From contig CATYSO010000002.1 of assembly GCA_958412345.1 (NCBI GenBank), forward strand, positions 94,127 to 158,126: a stretch of 64,000 bases of DNA, in the 5' to 3' direction. Origin of the DNA: an uncultured Collinsella sp. (GTDB taxonomy: Bacteria > Actinomycetota > Coriobacteriia > Coriobacteriales > Coriobacteriaceae). Made by a program: the position numbers and the translations under genes. The notes under the pieces were generated by a model. It made no database searches. It worked only from the letters and a program-made list of their open reading frames with translations, and had not been told where the DNA came from. Below, one piece after another: positions 45,064 through 53,090 of the stretch (its first letter is position 1; each line of letters opens with the position of its first letter).

Positions 45064-46494
45064 ATGACGAACAAAGAGCTGGCTCAAAAGCTGCTGGACC
45101 TTTTGGGCGGTAAAGACAACGTGCTGGCAAACGCGGCGTGCATGACGCGCCTGCGCGTGACCGTCAAAGACGCGGGCAACGTCGACACGGAGGGCATTAA
45201 GGCACTCGACGGCGTGATGGGCCTGGTCGAGGACGACACGATGCAGATCGTGCTGGGTCCGGGCAAGGTGAATAAGGTGCTCGAGGAGTTCTCCAAGCTC
45301 ACCGGCCTTGCGAAAGGCGTTGCTGACGAGAGCGTGGTTGACGCTGCGGCCACAAACAAGGCCGCGCAGAAGGCCAAGTACGAGTCCAAGCCGGTTCAGG
45401 CCTTCCTCAAGAAGATTTCCAATGTCTTCGTCGCCCTGCTTCCCGGCATCATTGCGGCTGGCCTCATCAACGGTATCTGCAACGTCATTAACGTCTCGAC
45501 GGCAGGCGCGCTTGCAGGCGAGTGGTGGTACCAGGGCATTCGCTCCATGGGCTGGGCCCTGTTTGCCTATCTGCCCATCTTGGTGGGCTATAACGCGGCA
45601 CGTGAGTTTGGCGGCTCCGCTGCGCTGGGCGGCATCGCCGGCATGATGTGTATTGCCAACAGTGCCATGCCCCTGCTTGCGCCTGGCGCGGCCGATCCTG
45701 CCACTGCCATCTTGCTGCCGCTCACCAATGCGCAGTACAACCCCGCAGCGGGCGGCATGATCGCGGCTCTTATCGCTGGCGCATTTTTTGCCTGGATGGA
45801 GCGTCAGATTCGCAAGGTTATGCCCAACGCGCTCGACACGTTCTTGTCCCCGCTGCTGGTGCTCATCATCGGCGCCTTTGCTCTGATGCTCGTCATCCAG
45901 CCGGTTGGCGCATGGCTGACGACTGCCATCTTTAGCGTTTTGACCTTTATCTTCGAGAAGCTGGGCGTCCTGGGTGGCTATATCCTGTCGGCAGGCTTCT
46001 TGCCGCTGGTTTCCGTCGGCCTGCATCAGGCGCTCACGCCGATCCACGCTATGCTCAACGATCCCGACGGCGCTACCAAGGGTATCAATTACCTGCTTCC
46101 CATCCTTATGATGGCTGGCGGCGGCCAGGTCGGTGCCGGTTTGGCGCTGTACTTTAAGACCAAGAACGCCAAGCTCAAGAAGTACGTTGCAGAGTCCATT
46201 CCCGTTGGAATCCTCGGTGTGGGCGAGCCTCTGATGTATGCCGTTACGCTGCCGCTCGTTCGTCCGTTTGTGACGGCCTGCCTGGGTGCCGGATTTGGCG
46301 GCGCGCTCGCGGCGCTGCTTCACATCGGCACGGTTTCTCAGGGCGTTTCCGGTCTGTTTGGCCTGCTGATCGTCGTTCCTGGTCAGCAGCTCGGCTACGT
46401 TGCCGCTATGCTGCTTGCCTATGCCGCTGGCTTTGTCCTGACGTGGTTCTTTGGCGTCGACGAGCAGAAGATCAATGAGTTCTTTGGCGAGTAG
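45064..46494 (+). CDS. murP: PTS transporter subunit EIIBC, MurNAc type (MurP-like)
   Basis: 476 residues. The N-terminal EIIB domain (1-~80) has the phosphorylated Cys in NAACMTRLRV. The EIIC domain (about 110-465) has ten or so helices with PGIIAAGLINGICNV, GGSAALGGIAGM and GEPLMYAVTLPLVRP. There is no EIIA domain, so a separate EIIA is needed, as for E. coli MurP. Substrate inferred from murQ and mupG neighbours; sequence alone would also fit other glucose-family sugars. Confidence 0.88.
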   Translation: MTNKELAQKLLDLLGGKDNVLANAACMTRLRVTVKDAGNVDTEGIKALDGVMGLVEDDTMQIVLGPGKVNKVLEEFSKLTGLAKGVADESVVDAAATNKAAQKAKYESKPVQAFLKKISNVFVALLPGIIAAGLINGICNVINVSTAGALAGEWWYQGIRSMGWALFAYLPILVGYNAAREFGGSAALGGIAGMMCIANSAMPLLAPGAADPATAILLPLTNAQYNPAAGGMIAALIAGAFFAWMERQIRKVMPNALDTFLSPLLVLIIGAFALMLVIQPVGAWLTTAIFSVLTFIFEKLGVLGGYILSAGFLPLVSVGLHQALTPIHAMLNDPDGATKGINYLLPILMMAGGGQVGAGLALYFKTKNAKLKKYVAESIPVGILGVGEPLMYAVTLPLVRPFVTACLGAGFGGALAALLHIGTVSQGVSGLFGLLIVVPGQQLGYVAAMLLAYAAGFVLTWFFGVDEQKINEFFGE

Positions 46495-46562
46495 TTTGAT
46501 ATCGCGAGCCGTGCTGCTCAGGGCTCGCGGCGCGCGGCAGATTTCTTGATGCTATGGTTGTG

Positions 46563-46595
46563 CCGGCGGGGCTAACTGCTCCGCCGGTCTTTTTT
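46563..46595 (+). terminator. Terminator-like hairpin between murP and mupG
   Basis: CCGGCGGGG (46563-46571) pairs with CTCCGCCGG (46579-46587 region), followed by TCTTTTTT. It ends two bases before the AAAGGAG of the next gene, so it may throttle read-through and not fully end the operon. Another hairpin, CGCGAGCC/GGGCTCGCG, lies at about 46503-46529. Confidence 0.75.
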
Positions 46596-46611
46596 AAAGG
46601 AGTGTTGAAGC

Positions 46612-47664
46612 GTGAAAACGGGTATTTCGATTTATCTTTCCAGCCCTTTGCAGGATATTGAGCGGACGATTGAGCGTGGTGCCGCGGCGGGTGCGCGCTA
46701 CGCGTTCACCTCACTGCATATTCCCGAGGATGGGGGAGCGGCGTATGCCGATAAGGTCCGTCATGTGCTGTCGCTGCTCTCCGCCCGCGGCATTGCGCTC
46801 ATTGCCGATGTGGGGCCTCGCACGTGCGATTTGCTCGGGCTTGAGCGCATCGAGGACCTGCGCGATCTGGGGTTGGAATACCTTCGTTTGGACTATGGCT
46901 TTAGCGCCCAACGGGTCGCGGAGCTGTCCGGTGTATTTCGCATAGTGGTCAATGCATCGACGGTGAGTTCTGATGAAATCGCATCGTGGCGTGAGGCCGG
47001 TGCCGATGTGACTCGTTTTGCCGCCTGCCACAATTTTTACCCCAAGCCTTATACCGGTTTAGCTCTGGAGGACATTGCTCGGGTGAATCTTCGTCTTGCG
47101 GCGCTTGGATTCGAAATCATGGCTTTTGTGCCGGGCGATGCCAACGTTCGCGGGCCGGTATTCGAGGGACTGCCGACGGTCGAGACGCAGCGCGGTCGCG
47201 CGTCAAAGGTTGCCCTCAATATGCTTGAGCTTGCACATGGCGCCGATTGCGACATTGTGTTGGTCGGCGACCCCGATCTTTCCGATGCGGGCTGGGCGCA
47301 GTTTGCTCAAGTTTCCGCCGGATACGTGGACCTGCAATGCGAGCTTGAGCCCGGTTATGCCTATGTGCGCGGGCAGATTCATCACGACCGGCCCGATTCG
47401 AGCACCCTCATCTTTAGGTCTCAGGAGTCGCGTATGACGCTTAAGCCGGATTCCGTGCCGACGGATGCCGGAGCCGGCCTGCCGCGAAAGGCGGGGTCGA
47501 TCGCTGTGAGCAATAGCGGATATGGGCGCTACGAAGGCGAGCTTGAGATTGCGCGGGTCGATCTTCCCGGTGACGAGCGCATGAACGTTGCGGGCCATAT
47601 CACGCCCGAGGCAATGGAGCTGCTGCCGTTCATCAAACGCGGATTCGGGGTACGGTTCGTTTAG
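46612..47664 (+). CDS. mupG: 6-phospho-N-acetylmuramidase MupG-like (DUF871)
   Basis: 350 residues. N-terminal TIM-barrel (about 1-230) beginning GISIYLSSPLQDIERTIERG, with YLRLDYGFS and ACHNFYPKPYTGLALED, and a C-terminal cyclophilin-like domain. The DUF871 family includes S. aureus MupG, which hydrolyses MurNAc-6P-GlcNAc disaccharide in the cytosol. Together with murQ and murP it gives a complete MurNAc/disaccharide recycling route. GTG 46612 follows AAAGGAG. Confidence 0.87.
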   Translation: MKTGISIYLSSPLQDIERTIERGAAAGARYAFTSLHIPEDGGAAYADKVRHVLSLLSARGIALIADVGPRTCDLLGLERIEDLRDLGLEYLRLDYGFSAQRVAELSGVFRIVVNASTVSSDEIASWREAGADVTRFAACHNFYPKPYTGLALEDIARVNLRLAALGFEIMAFVPGDANVRGPVFEGLPTVETQRGRASKVALNMLELAHGADCDIVLVGDPDLSDAGWAQFAQVSAGYVDLQCELEPGYAYVRGQIHHDRPDSSTLIFRSQESRMTLKPDSVPTDAGAGLPRKAGSIAVSNSGYGRYEGELEIARVDLPGDERMNVAGHITPEAMELLPFIKRGFGVRFV

Positions 47665-47756
47665 CGTGTGACCCGTGGGCTACAATTGGCCCATCATACG
47701 AAGGCGCCTCGTGTGGCGTGTGCCTGCGTTGGCCGATCTATATTCGGAGGATTCCC

Positions 47757-48116
47757 ATGACTGTACTGTTTGTTGAATATCCCAAGTGCTCGACCTGTAA
47801 GAAGGCCAAGGCATGGCTGGACGAACACGGGGTAGAGTATATCGACCGCGATATCGTTTTGGACAATCCCACGGCTGATGAGCTTGCGACCTGGATTGCT
47901 CGTTCGGGACTGCCGGTGCGGCGCTTCTTTAATTCGTCGGGCATGAAATATCGAGAGCTGGGCCTGAAGGCGCGTCTAGATGCGGGCATGACGGATCGGG
48001 AGTGCTACGAGCTGCTGGCGACCGACGGCATGCTGGTTAAGCGCCCACTGCTGGTGGGCGACGACTTTGCGATTCCCGGCTTTAGGGAATCGGCTTGGGC
48101 CGAGGCGTTGCTGTAG
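47757..48116 (+). CDS. ArsC/Spx-family thioredoxin-fold protein
   Basis: 119 residues. VEYPKCSTCKKAKAWLDEHGV carries a CxxC redox site; later SGMKYRELGL and LVKRPLLVGDDF. This matches the ArsC/Spx/YffB group. The CSTCKKA motif is typical of Spx/MgsR-like and YffB-like members and is not diagnostic of arsenate reductase, so regulation or a thiol reductase role is possible. GGAGG precedes ATG 47757. Confidence 0.85.
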   Translation: MTVLFVEYPKCSTCKKAKAWLDEHGVEYIDRDIVLDNPTADELATWIARSGLPVRRFFNSSGMKYRELGLKARLDAGMTDRECYELLATDGMLVKRPLLVGDDFAIPGFRESAWAEALL

Positions 48117-48188
48117 CGGCTGCGGAAAGTGCGACCCGTTTTGAGTGCTCAGGGTGGGACGTGTTTTCCATCGGCGGGCTCGCTCGGC

Positions 48189-48599
48189 TCAATCCTCGAG
48201 CTGTGCCCATTCGTGCGGATCGTAGACCTTTACGTGCTTGTTGGGCTTGCCGCCCCAGTACTCCTCGTCCATAAAGGGCAGATATGCCTGAACGCCGGGG
48301 CAGATAAAGGGGATCCGCTGCTGTTGCAGTCGCTCGCGCTGGCGCTGCTCCAGGTGCGCCTCGGATATGACGGTCGGCATACCGGACAGCTCGACGAGGC
48401 TTGCCTGGATTCGCTTAAGGTCGGGGAGTCCCGCGTGCCATGACATCCGCATGATCAAAAAGGATGCACGGCGGTATTTTGCCTGCATCACCGTGATGGC
48501 GGGGCGCAGAGTGGGATGGATTTTGTCCCGTTCGGGCCAAAGGTCAGCAGTGATCTCGAGGCCCAGGGTCTCCCATAGGTAATCAAGCTCTTCGTCCAT
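48189..48599 (-). CDS. Uncharacterised protein, 136 residues
   Basis: Soluble, no membrane span. The middle has ELSGMPTVISEAHLEQRQRE, then RIPFICPGVQAYLPFMDEEYW. This short segment is reminiscent of one found in some small winged-helix regulators, but no helix-turn-helix is visible here, so I make no functional call. Convergent with the ArsC-like gene (72-base gap). It ends TGA, one of few such stops in the window. Confidence 0.6.
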   Translation of the reverse strand: MDEELDYLWETLGLEITADLWPERDKIHPTLRPAITVMQAKYRRASFLIMRMSWHAGLPDLKRIQASLVELSGMPTVISEAHLEQRQRERLQQQRIPFICPGVQAYLPFMDEEYWGGKPNKHVKVYDPHEWAQLED

Positions 48600-48791
48600 G
48601 GCGCCTCGATATCCGTGTAATGATGACGGTTTGATTGTGCCATCAGCCGTGAGTGCTGCATTGTTGTAATCTACCAGCGGTAGATGTGGGATGTTTTACG
48701 GGCTTTGGCGCCGTACGTGTCGCTGGTGCTTCACAGGTCCTTCACGTGTCGGCCGTATTTGACTGAATTTCAAAAAAGTCAAAATTAGGGC

Positions 48792-48820
48792 TTGCGTCAC
48801 GGCGGGACTTCCCGTATATT
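48792..48820 (+). promoter_or_regulatory. Promoter of the tRNA-Gln/tRNA-Glu unit
   Basis: TTGCGT (48792-48797) and TATATT (48815-48820) with exactly 17 bases between, 45 bases before tRNA-Gln. Preceded by a TTGACT/AGTCAA inverted repeat. Confidence 0.65.
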
Positions 48821-48864
48821 TCTTTCTTGCGCAAAGGCACAGCCGAGCGCAGCGATGCAGTCAT

Positions 48865-48938
48865 TGGGATGTCGTCTAATGGCAGGACAGCGGATTCTGG
48901 TTCCGTCAATGGGGGTTCGACTCCCTCCATCCCAGCCA
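48865..48938 (+). tRNA. tRNA-Gln (anticodon CUG), CCA encoded
   Basis: Acceptor TGGGATG pairs with CATCCCA (48928-48934), discriminator G, CCA at 48936-48938. The anticodon stem GCGGA/TCCGT holds loop TTCTGGT, giving CUG. T-loop GGTTCGACTCC. Folds without problem. Confidence 0.93.
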
Positions 48939-48955
48939 TTGCATTTGCTACATAT

Positions 48956-49032
48956 GGCCCGTTCGTCTAGCGGTTTAGGACGCCGCCCTCTCAAGGCGGA
49001 GATCACCAGTTCGAATCTGGTACGGGCTACCA
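48956..49032 (+). tRNA. tRNA-Glu (anticodon CUC), CCA encoded
   Basis: Acceptor GGCCCGT pairs with ACGGGCT (one G-U), discriminator A, CCA at 49030-49032. Anticodon stem CCGCC/GGCGG holds loop CTCTCAA, giving CUC. T-arm CCAGTTCGAATCTGG. It follows tRNA-Gln by 17 bases, so they share a transcript. Confidence 0.93.
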
Positions 49033-49042
49033 AAATTGAACG

Positions 49043-49070
49043 CCCGGGCCTCGTAAGAGACCCGGGTTTT
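49043..49070 (+). terminator. Terminator after the tRNA pair
   Basis: CCCGGG (49043-49048) and CCCGGG (49061-49066), with inner CTC/GAG, form a stem, followed by TTTT. Confidence 0.8.
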
Positions 49071-49129
49071 GTGTATTGACCGATGTTTAAGGCGCGCGTT
49101 GAGTCTGCCGCCCGGACCGAGGAGTTGTC

Positions 49130-50047
49130 ATGGACCTGCCTATCAGCTTGGAAGACATCACGTATGCCGAGAACTATCTGGCGCAGGGCGACCTGGCTAC
49201 GGTGACGCCGCTGCTTGAGCGTCTGGTGGAGCTCGCCGAGGAGTATATCGACGCTGAGTGCAAGACGGAGGAGAAGCGCCAGTACTTTAGCTTCGACAGC
49301 AAGTTTGAGCGCCTGGCCTATCGCCGCGTGGAGAAGGATCCGCGCGAGCTGGTGCAGGTCGAGGTTCCCTTTGACCGCCTGTACTCCGACATGGCGTTTG
49401 CCTACATTCGCCAGCAGGATTATGTGAGTGCTCGGAATGCCCTGATGCAGGCCGTGCGTTGGGATCCCATGAACTGCAACTATCGCTTGGACTTGGCCGA
49501 GCTGTTCCGCGCGCTCGAGGACAAGCAGGAGTGGGCATCGCTCTCGTTCTCGGTGCTGGAGCGCGCGAGCGACGGTAAGTGCGCCGCACGCGCCTACACC
49601 AACTTGGGTCAGTACTTCTTGGAGCCCGAGACCGAGAACATTTCGGCAGCCGTGGGCTGCGCGCGTCTGGCGCTGCGCCTGGCGCCCAATGATGCGCATA
49701 CGACGCGCCTGCTCAACAAGATCCATACCACCTATCCGGATGCCGCGGATGAGAGTGACGACCATGTGATGGGTGAGCTCGCCCTGCAGGGCGTGCCGAC
49801 CTCGCCTTCGGCCGAGATCGCCATCTGCCTGATCATGTGCGCGACCGATGCTGCAAGCGACGGTGACAAGCAGGAGGCTACGCGTCTGACGGTCCGTGCC
49901 CGCGACCTGGTGGGCGAGGAGGCATGCGCGGCGATTATCAAGCTGGTGCGCGAGAGCGATGCCGAGCTTAATGCCGAGCGCAGGGCAAAGCGCGAGGCTG
50001 CGGGCTCAAACGCCGATGGCGCCAAGGAGGCCGGCGATGCCCAGTAA
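49130..50047 (+). CDS. TPR-like protein upstream of smpB
   Basis: 305 residues, soluble, mostly helical. RLYSDMAFAYIRQQDYVSARNALMQAVRWDPMNCNYRLDLAELF and the following AARAYTNLGQYFL...ARLALRLAPNDAHT (broken here into several pieces) have tetratricopeptide spacing. The C-terminus is a charged helix. No known family name. Its end overlaps the smpB start by 11 bases, so it is translationally coupled to it and may have a role near ribosome rescue, though that is inference from position only. Confidence 0.7.
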   Translation: MDLPISLEDITYAENYLAQGDLATVTPLLERLVELAEEYIDAECKTEEKRQYFSFDSKFERLAYRRVEKDPRELVQVEVPFDRLYSDMAFAYIRQQDYVSARNALMQAVRWDPMNCNYRLDLAELFRALEDKQEWASLSFSVLERASDGKCAARAYTNLGQYFLEPETENISAAVGCARLALRLAPNDAHTTRLLNKIHTTYPDAADESDDHVMGELALQGVPTSPSAEIAICLIMCATDAASDGDKQEATRLTVRARDLVGEEACAAIIKLVRESDAELNAERRAKREAAGSNADGAKEAGDAQ

Positions 50048-50507
50048 GCGCGAGCGCAAGCTCATTTCCAAGAATCGCTCGGCACATCACGAGTACTTTA
50101 TCGATGAGACGTTTGAGTGCGGTGTTGAGCTGAGCGGTACCGAGGTCAAGTCGATTCGCGAGCGCGCGTGCCAGATCACCGACACCTTTGCACTGATTCG
50201 TGGCGGGGAGTGCTGGCTCGTCGGCCTGCATATTCACCCTTATAGCCATGGTGGCGTGTGGAACCGCGATCCCGATCGCCGTCGTCGTCTGCTGCTGCAC
50301 CGCAAGGAGATTGACTTTCTCGACGGCAAGCTTCGCAACCGTGGTTATGCGCTGGTACCGTTGGAGCTCTACTTCAATACCGACGGCCGCGTAAAGCTGC
50401 TGCTGGGCCTGGGTCGCGGCAAGAAGCTCTACGACAAGCGCGAGGACATGGCCAAGCGTGATGTCCAACGCGAGATCGACCGCGCCCTCAAGGAACGCAA
50501 CCGCTGA
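50037..50507 (+). CDS. smpB: tmRNA-binding protein SmpB
   Basis: 156 residues. ISKNRSAHHEYFIDE, CGVELSGTEVKSIRERAC and the basic C-terminal tail are standard. Delivers tmRNA to stalled ribosomes for trans-translation. ATG 50037 follows AAGGAGG (50023-50029) inside the preceding gene. I found no ssrA (tmRNA) gene next to it. Confidence 0.96.
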   Translation: MPSKRERKLISKNRSAHHEYFIDETFECGVELSGTEVKSIRERACQITDTFALIRGGECWLVGLHIHPYSHGGVWNRDPDRRRRLLLHRKEIDFLDGKLRNRGYALVPLELYFNTDGRVKLLLGLGRGKKLYDKREDMAKRDVQREIDRALKERNR

Positions 50508-50519
50508 CCGTCCTTCATA

Positions 50520-50586
50520 AGTTGCGGTGGAATACGGACTGTTTTGCCTGTTTGAGGGGCTATTCAGTCCCTATTTCACCGCAACT
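50520..50586. repeat. AGTTGCGGTG palindrome with inner GGACTG/CAGTCC
   Basis: AGTTGCGGTG (50520-50529) pairs perfectly with CACCGCAACT (50577-50586); inside, GGACTG and CAGTCC also pair. Second copy of the element at 36809-36875. It starts 12 bases after smpB and could end its transcript. Confidence 0.8.
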
Positions 50587-50713
50587 GCGGGTGTCTCATC
50601 TTTCTTACTGTTCTGACACATACGTTTCAAAGGCGGCGTCCGTTATGGGCGCTGCCTTTTTTGTGGGTACATACATCCATGAGGTTCCAACCCGAGCTAG
50701 GGGAGTGATCGTT

Positions 50714-51217
50714 ATGGACAAAACTGCGTTCTTTACCATGCCGAGCGGCCTGTACGTGGTGAGCTCCGCGGCAGACGGGCTGCGTGCCGGCTGCGTTATC
50801 AACACAGCGGTGCAGGTGACGTCCATGCCGCCGCGTATTTCGGTTGCCGTGAACAAGGACAACGTCACCTCGGGCGTCATCGCATCGGCCAAAGCGTTCG
50901 CGCTGACCGTGATCGATCAGACCGCAGACATGCTCTACATCGGTAACTTTGGGTTCCGCACCAGCAGCGATTATGACAAGTTTGCCAAATACAAGACCCG
51001 CGAGACGGCTCTGGGCATGCCCTATGTGCCCGAGCACGCGGCGGCCCTGTTTAGCTGCCGTTTGATCGACACTGTGGATGTGGGCACGCATCTACTGTTT
51101 GTCGGCGAGGTCGAGGATGCCGAGCGCCTGAGCGACGAGACGCCGCTCACCTACGATTACTACCATAAGGTCCTGAAGGGCAAGACGCCTCCGAAGGCGT
51201 CATCGTATCAAGGCTAG
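50714..51217 (+). CDS. Flavin reductase domain protein (FMN-binding)
   Basis: 167 residues. ATG 50714 follows AGGGGAG; a longer in-frame extension upstream covers the palindrome and is rejected. PSGLYVVSSAADGLRAGCVINTAVQVTSMPPRISVAVNKDN (interrupted here) is the flavin-reductase-like split-barrel N-terminus; SCRLIDTVDVGTHLLFVGEV is the C-terminal strand pair. With the rubredoxin gene that follows, it resembles the two parts of high-molecular-weight rubredoxin, which supply electrons for oxygen or peroxide reduction in anaerobes. Likely cytosolic. Confidence 0.85.
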   Translation: MDKTAFFTMPSGLYVVSSAADGLRAGCVINTAVQVTSMPPRISVAVNKDNVTSGVIASAKAFALTVIDQTADMLYIGNFGFRTSSDYDKFAKYKTRETALGMPYVPEHAAALFSCRLIDTVDVGTHLLFVGEVEDAERLSDETPLTYDYYHKVLKGKTPPKASSYQG

Positions 51218-51234
51218 AAATGTTTTAAAAATAC

Positions 51235-51262
51235 TTGCATTATATTATTGAGAATCTATACT
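51235..51262 (+). promoter_or_regulatory. Promoter of rubredoxin gene
   Basis: TTGCAT (51235-51240), 16 bases, TATACT (51257-51262) in a strikingly AT-rich stretch. It gives rubredoxin its own start although it follows the flavin reductase. Confidence 0.6.
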
Positions 51263-51306
51263 GATAAATGAAGTACATCACCAGTCGCGTTCGAGAGGAG
51301 AACATC

Positions 51307-51450
51307 ATGGCTGAGGAGAAGAAGACGTATAAGTTCGTGTGCGTCGTTTGCGGTTACGAGGTTGAGGTCGATACGCCCGAGCTGCCCGAGGACTACGTGT
51401 GCCCGGTATGCGGCGTCGGTCCCGATCAGTTTGAGCTCGTCGAGGAGTAG
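51307..51450 (+). CDS. Rubredoxin-like protein
   Basis: 47 residues from ATG 51307 after GAGAGGAG. Two CxxCG knuckles (CVVCGYEVEV and CPVCGVGPDQFE) bind one iron. The knuckles are closer than in classical ~53-residue rubredoxin, as in the short rubrerythrin/HMW-rubredoxin type domain. Electron carrier, probably partner of the flavin reductase upstream in oxidative-stress defence. Confidence 0.9.
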   Translation: MAEEKKTYKFVCVVCGYEVEVDTPELPEDYVCPVCGVGPDQFELVEE

Positions 51451-51490
51451 CTCGTCGGCACACGGCTCACGGCAACACATAGCTCTGTCC

Positions 51491-51526
51491 AAGGGCCTCG
51501 GTCGAATTCTCGGCCGGGGCCCTTTT
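51491..51526 (+). terminator. Terminator after rubredoxin
   Basis: AGGGCCTCGG pairs with CCGGGGCCCT (one mismatch/bulge) around TCGAATTCTCGG, followed by TTTT. Confidence 0.75.
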
Positions 51527-51591
51527 CCTCCGTCCCCAAGGGATCACGGTTGCTGTTGGCCGATCCTGTCTGTTGTGAGTCCGGCCGAGCT

Positions 51592-51654
51592 TTTGTCTCA
51601 ATCTGTAATATCTAACGGTGGAAATTGGGTCCACTTGTTACAGATTGAGACAAA
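51592..51654. repeat. TCTCRATCTGTAA palindrome, copy 1
   Basis: TTTGTCTCAATCTGTAA (51592-51608) pairs perfectly over 17 bp with 51638-51654. The centre contains GGAAATTGGG, as in copy 3. Followed by GGGGCTGTCCC. Lies in the gap between rubredoxin and mntH. Confidence 0.9.
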
Positions 51655-51675
51655 CGGGGCTGTCCCTCGGAATGA

Positions 51676-51730
51676 TCTCGATCTGTAACATCTAGACATC
51701 AAAAGCGGGTCTAGATGTTACAGATCGAGA
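51676..51730. repeat. TCTCGATCTGTAACA palindrome, copy 2
   Basis: The 22-base arms 51676-51697 and 51709-51730 are exact reverse complements, with an 11-base loop. The outer 15 bases match the other copies; the inner TCTAGAC is private to this one. Confidence 0.9.
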
Positions 51731-51758
51731 CGTTTGCCTGGGTAGGTGCCCCGTCCCA

Positions 51759-53015
51759 TTACATCCCTGTCAACAACACGACATCGAGAATCGTCACGAT
51801 GGCGCCAATCCCTATAAGCAGCGCGTTGAGAGGGCGCGAGTTGGCGTATTTGCCCATGACGCGGCGTGAGCTGGTGAGCCGTATGAGCACAAAGACCGTA
51901 ATCGGCAGCTGAAGCGACAGCAGTGCCTGACTCCAGATGAGACCTTCAAAAGGATTTGGGACGACCAGGCACGCCGTCACTGCGCCGACGAAACAGGCCG
52001 CCATCCCGATCGAGGAATGTCGGTCGTGGATGTCGTATTCCTCGTCGAACATGCCCGCAGTGATGGTTCCCGCCGCCATGCCCGCCGTCACGCTACTCGA
52101 GAGGCCCGCAAACAGCAGCGCTACCGCAAAGATGGTCGAGCTCGCCGGGCCCAAGATGGGGGAGAGCGTGGCCGCTGCGACGGCGAGGTCGTCTACGACC
52201 ATGCCGTGCGCAAAGAAGGTCGTTGCGGCAAGGATGACCATGGCCGAGTTGATTGCCCAGCCCACGCCCATCGAAAAGAGCGTGTCGAAGAGCTCGTAGT
52301 GCAGACGTTCTTCGATAACTTGCTCGCCTTGGCCTTCGAAGTGCATGGATTGGATGACCTCGGAGTGCAGAAATAGGTTGTGTGGCATAACGACCGCACC
52401 CAGGACACTCACGATAATCGTTGCCGAGTCGGCAGGCATGCTGGGGATGATCCAGCTTGCGGTTGCTTGCGGCCAGTCGACTTTGACCAGCGCGAGCTCT
52501 GCTAAAAACGAGAGTCCCACCACACCCACGAAGGCGATGATCCAGCGTTCGGCGCGCTTGTAGGAGCTCGTCATGAGCATCGCCATCGATACTGCCGCCA
52601 CGATGACGCAGCCCGCGCGCACGGGCAGCCCAAAGAGCATTTGAAGGGCAATCGCGCCGCCCAGGACTTCGGCCATGGCGGTGGCGATGGTCGCGAGATA
52701 GGCGCTGGCGAGCACCGTACGCCCGACGAAGCGGGGGAGGTAACGTGTCGTGGCCTCGGCAAGGCAGGCGCCCGTGGCGATACCCAGGTGAGCCGCGTTG
52801 TGCTGCAGCACGATGAGCATAATCGTGGACAGCGTGACGATCCACAGCAGCGCGTAGCCAAACTGCGAGCCCGCGGCCATATTGGAGGCCCAGTTGCCCG
52901 GGTCGATAAAGCCGACGGTCACGAGCAGCCCGGGGCCGATATGCCACGCAATGTCTAGGCCTCCGTGACCGCCGGTGCGCCGGGAACCAAAGTGTTGTTT
53001 GAGATGGTTGAGCAT
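51759..53015 (-). CDS. Nramp-family divalent metal (Mn2+/Fe2+) transporter
   Basis: 418 residues, about 11 membrane segments. The Nramp signature is present: DPGN in VGFIDPGNWASNMAAG (helix 1) and MPHNLFLHSEVIQS (helix 6), so the metal site Asp/Asn and Met are intact. Imports Mn2+ or Fe2+ with protons. Start ATG at 53015 follows AGGAG on the minus strand; an in-frame start 12 codons upstream has no site. It lies downstream of gpmA on the same strand; gpmA is often manganese-linked, but co-regulation is not shown. Confidence 0.92.
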   Translation of the reverse strand: MLNHLKQHFGSRRTGGHGGLDIAWHIGPGLLVTVGFIDPGNWASNMAAGSQFGYALLWIVTLSTIMLIVLQHNAAHLGIATGACLAEATTRYLPRFVGRTVLASAYLATIATAMAEVLGGAIALQMLFGLPVRAGCVIVAAVSMAMLMTSSYKRAERWIIAFVGVVGLSFLAELALVKVDWPQATASWIIPSMPADSATIIVSVLGAVVMPHNLFLHSEVIQSMHFEGQGEQVIEERLHYELFDTLFSMGVGWAINSAMVILAATTFFAHGMVVDDLAVAAATLSPILGPASSTIFAVALLFAGLSSSVTAGMAAGTITAGMFDEEYDIHDRHSSIGMAACFVGAVTACLVVPNPFEGLIWSQALLSLQLPITVFVLIRLTSSRRVMGKYANSRPLNALLIGIGAIVTILDVVLLTGM

Positions 53016-53090
53016 GGTGCGCTCCTGTGTATGGGCGGCGTGACGTCGCATCTGGGCCGTGCGGCGCCACGCGTCGGTTTTGGGTTGGGG

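Noticed and set aside
50508..50713. tmRNA gene next to smpB
   Set aside because: The space is filled by a 67-base palindrome and a short leader; no tRNA-like ends or tag frame.
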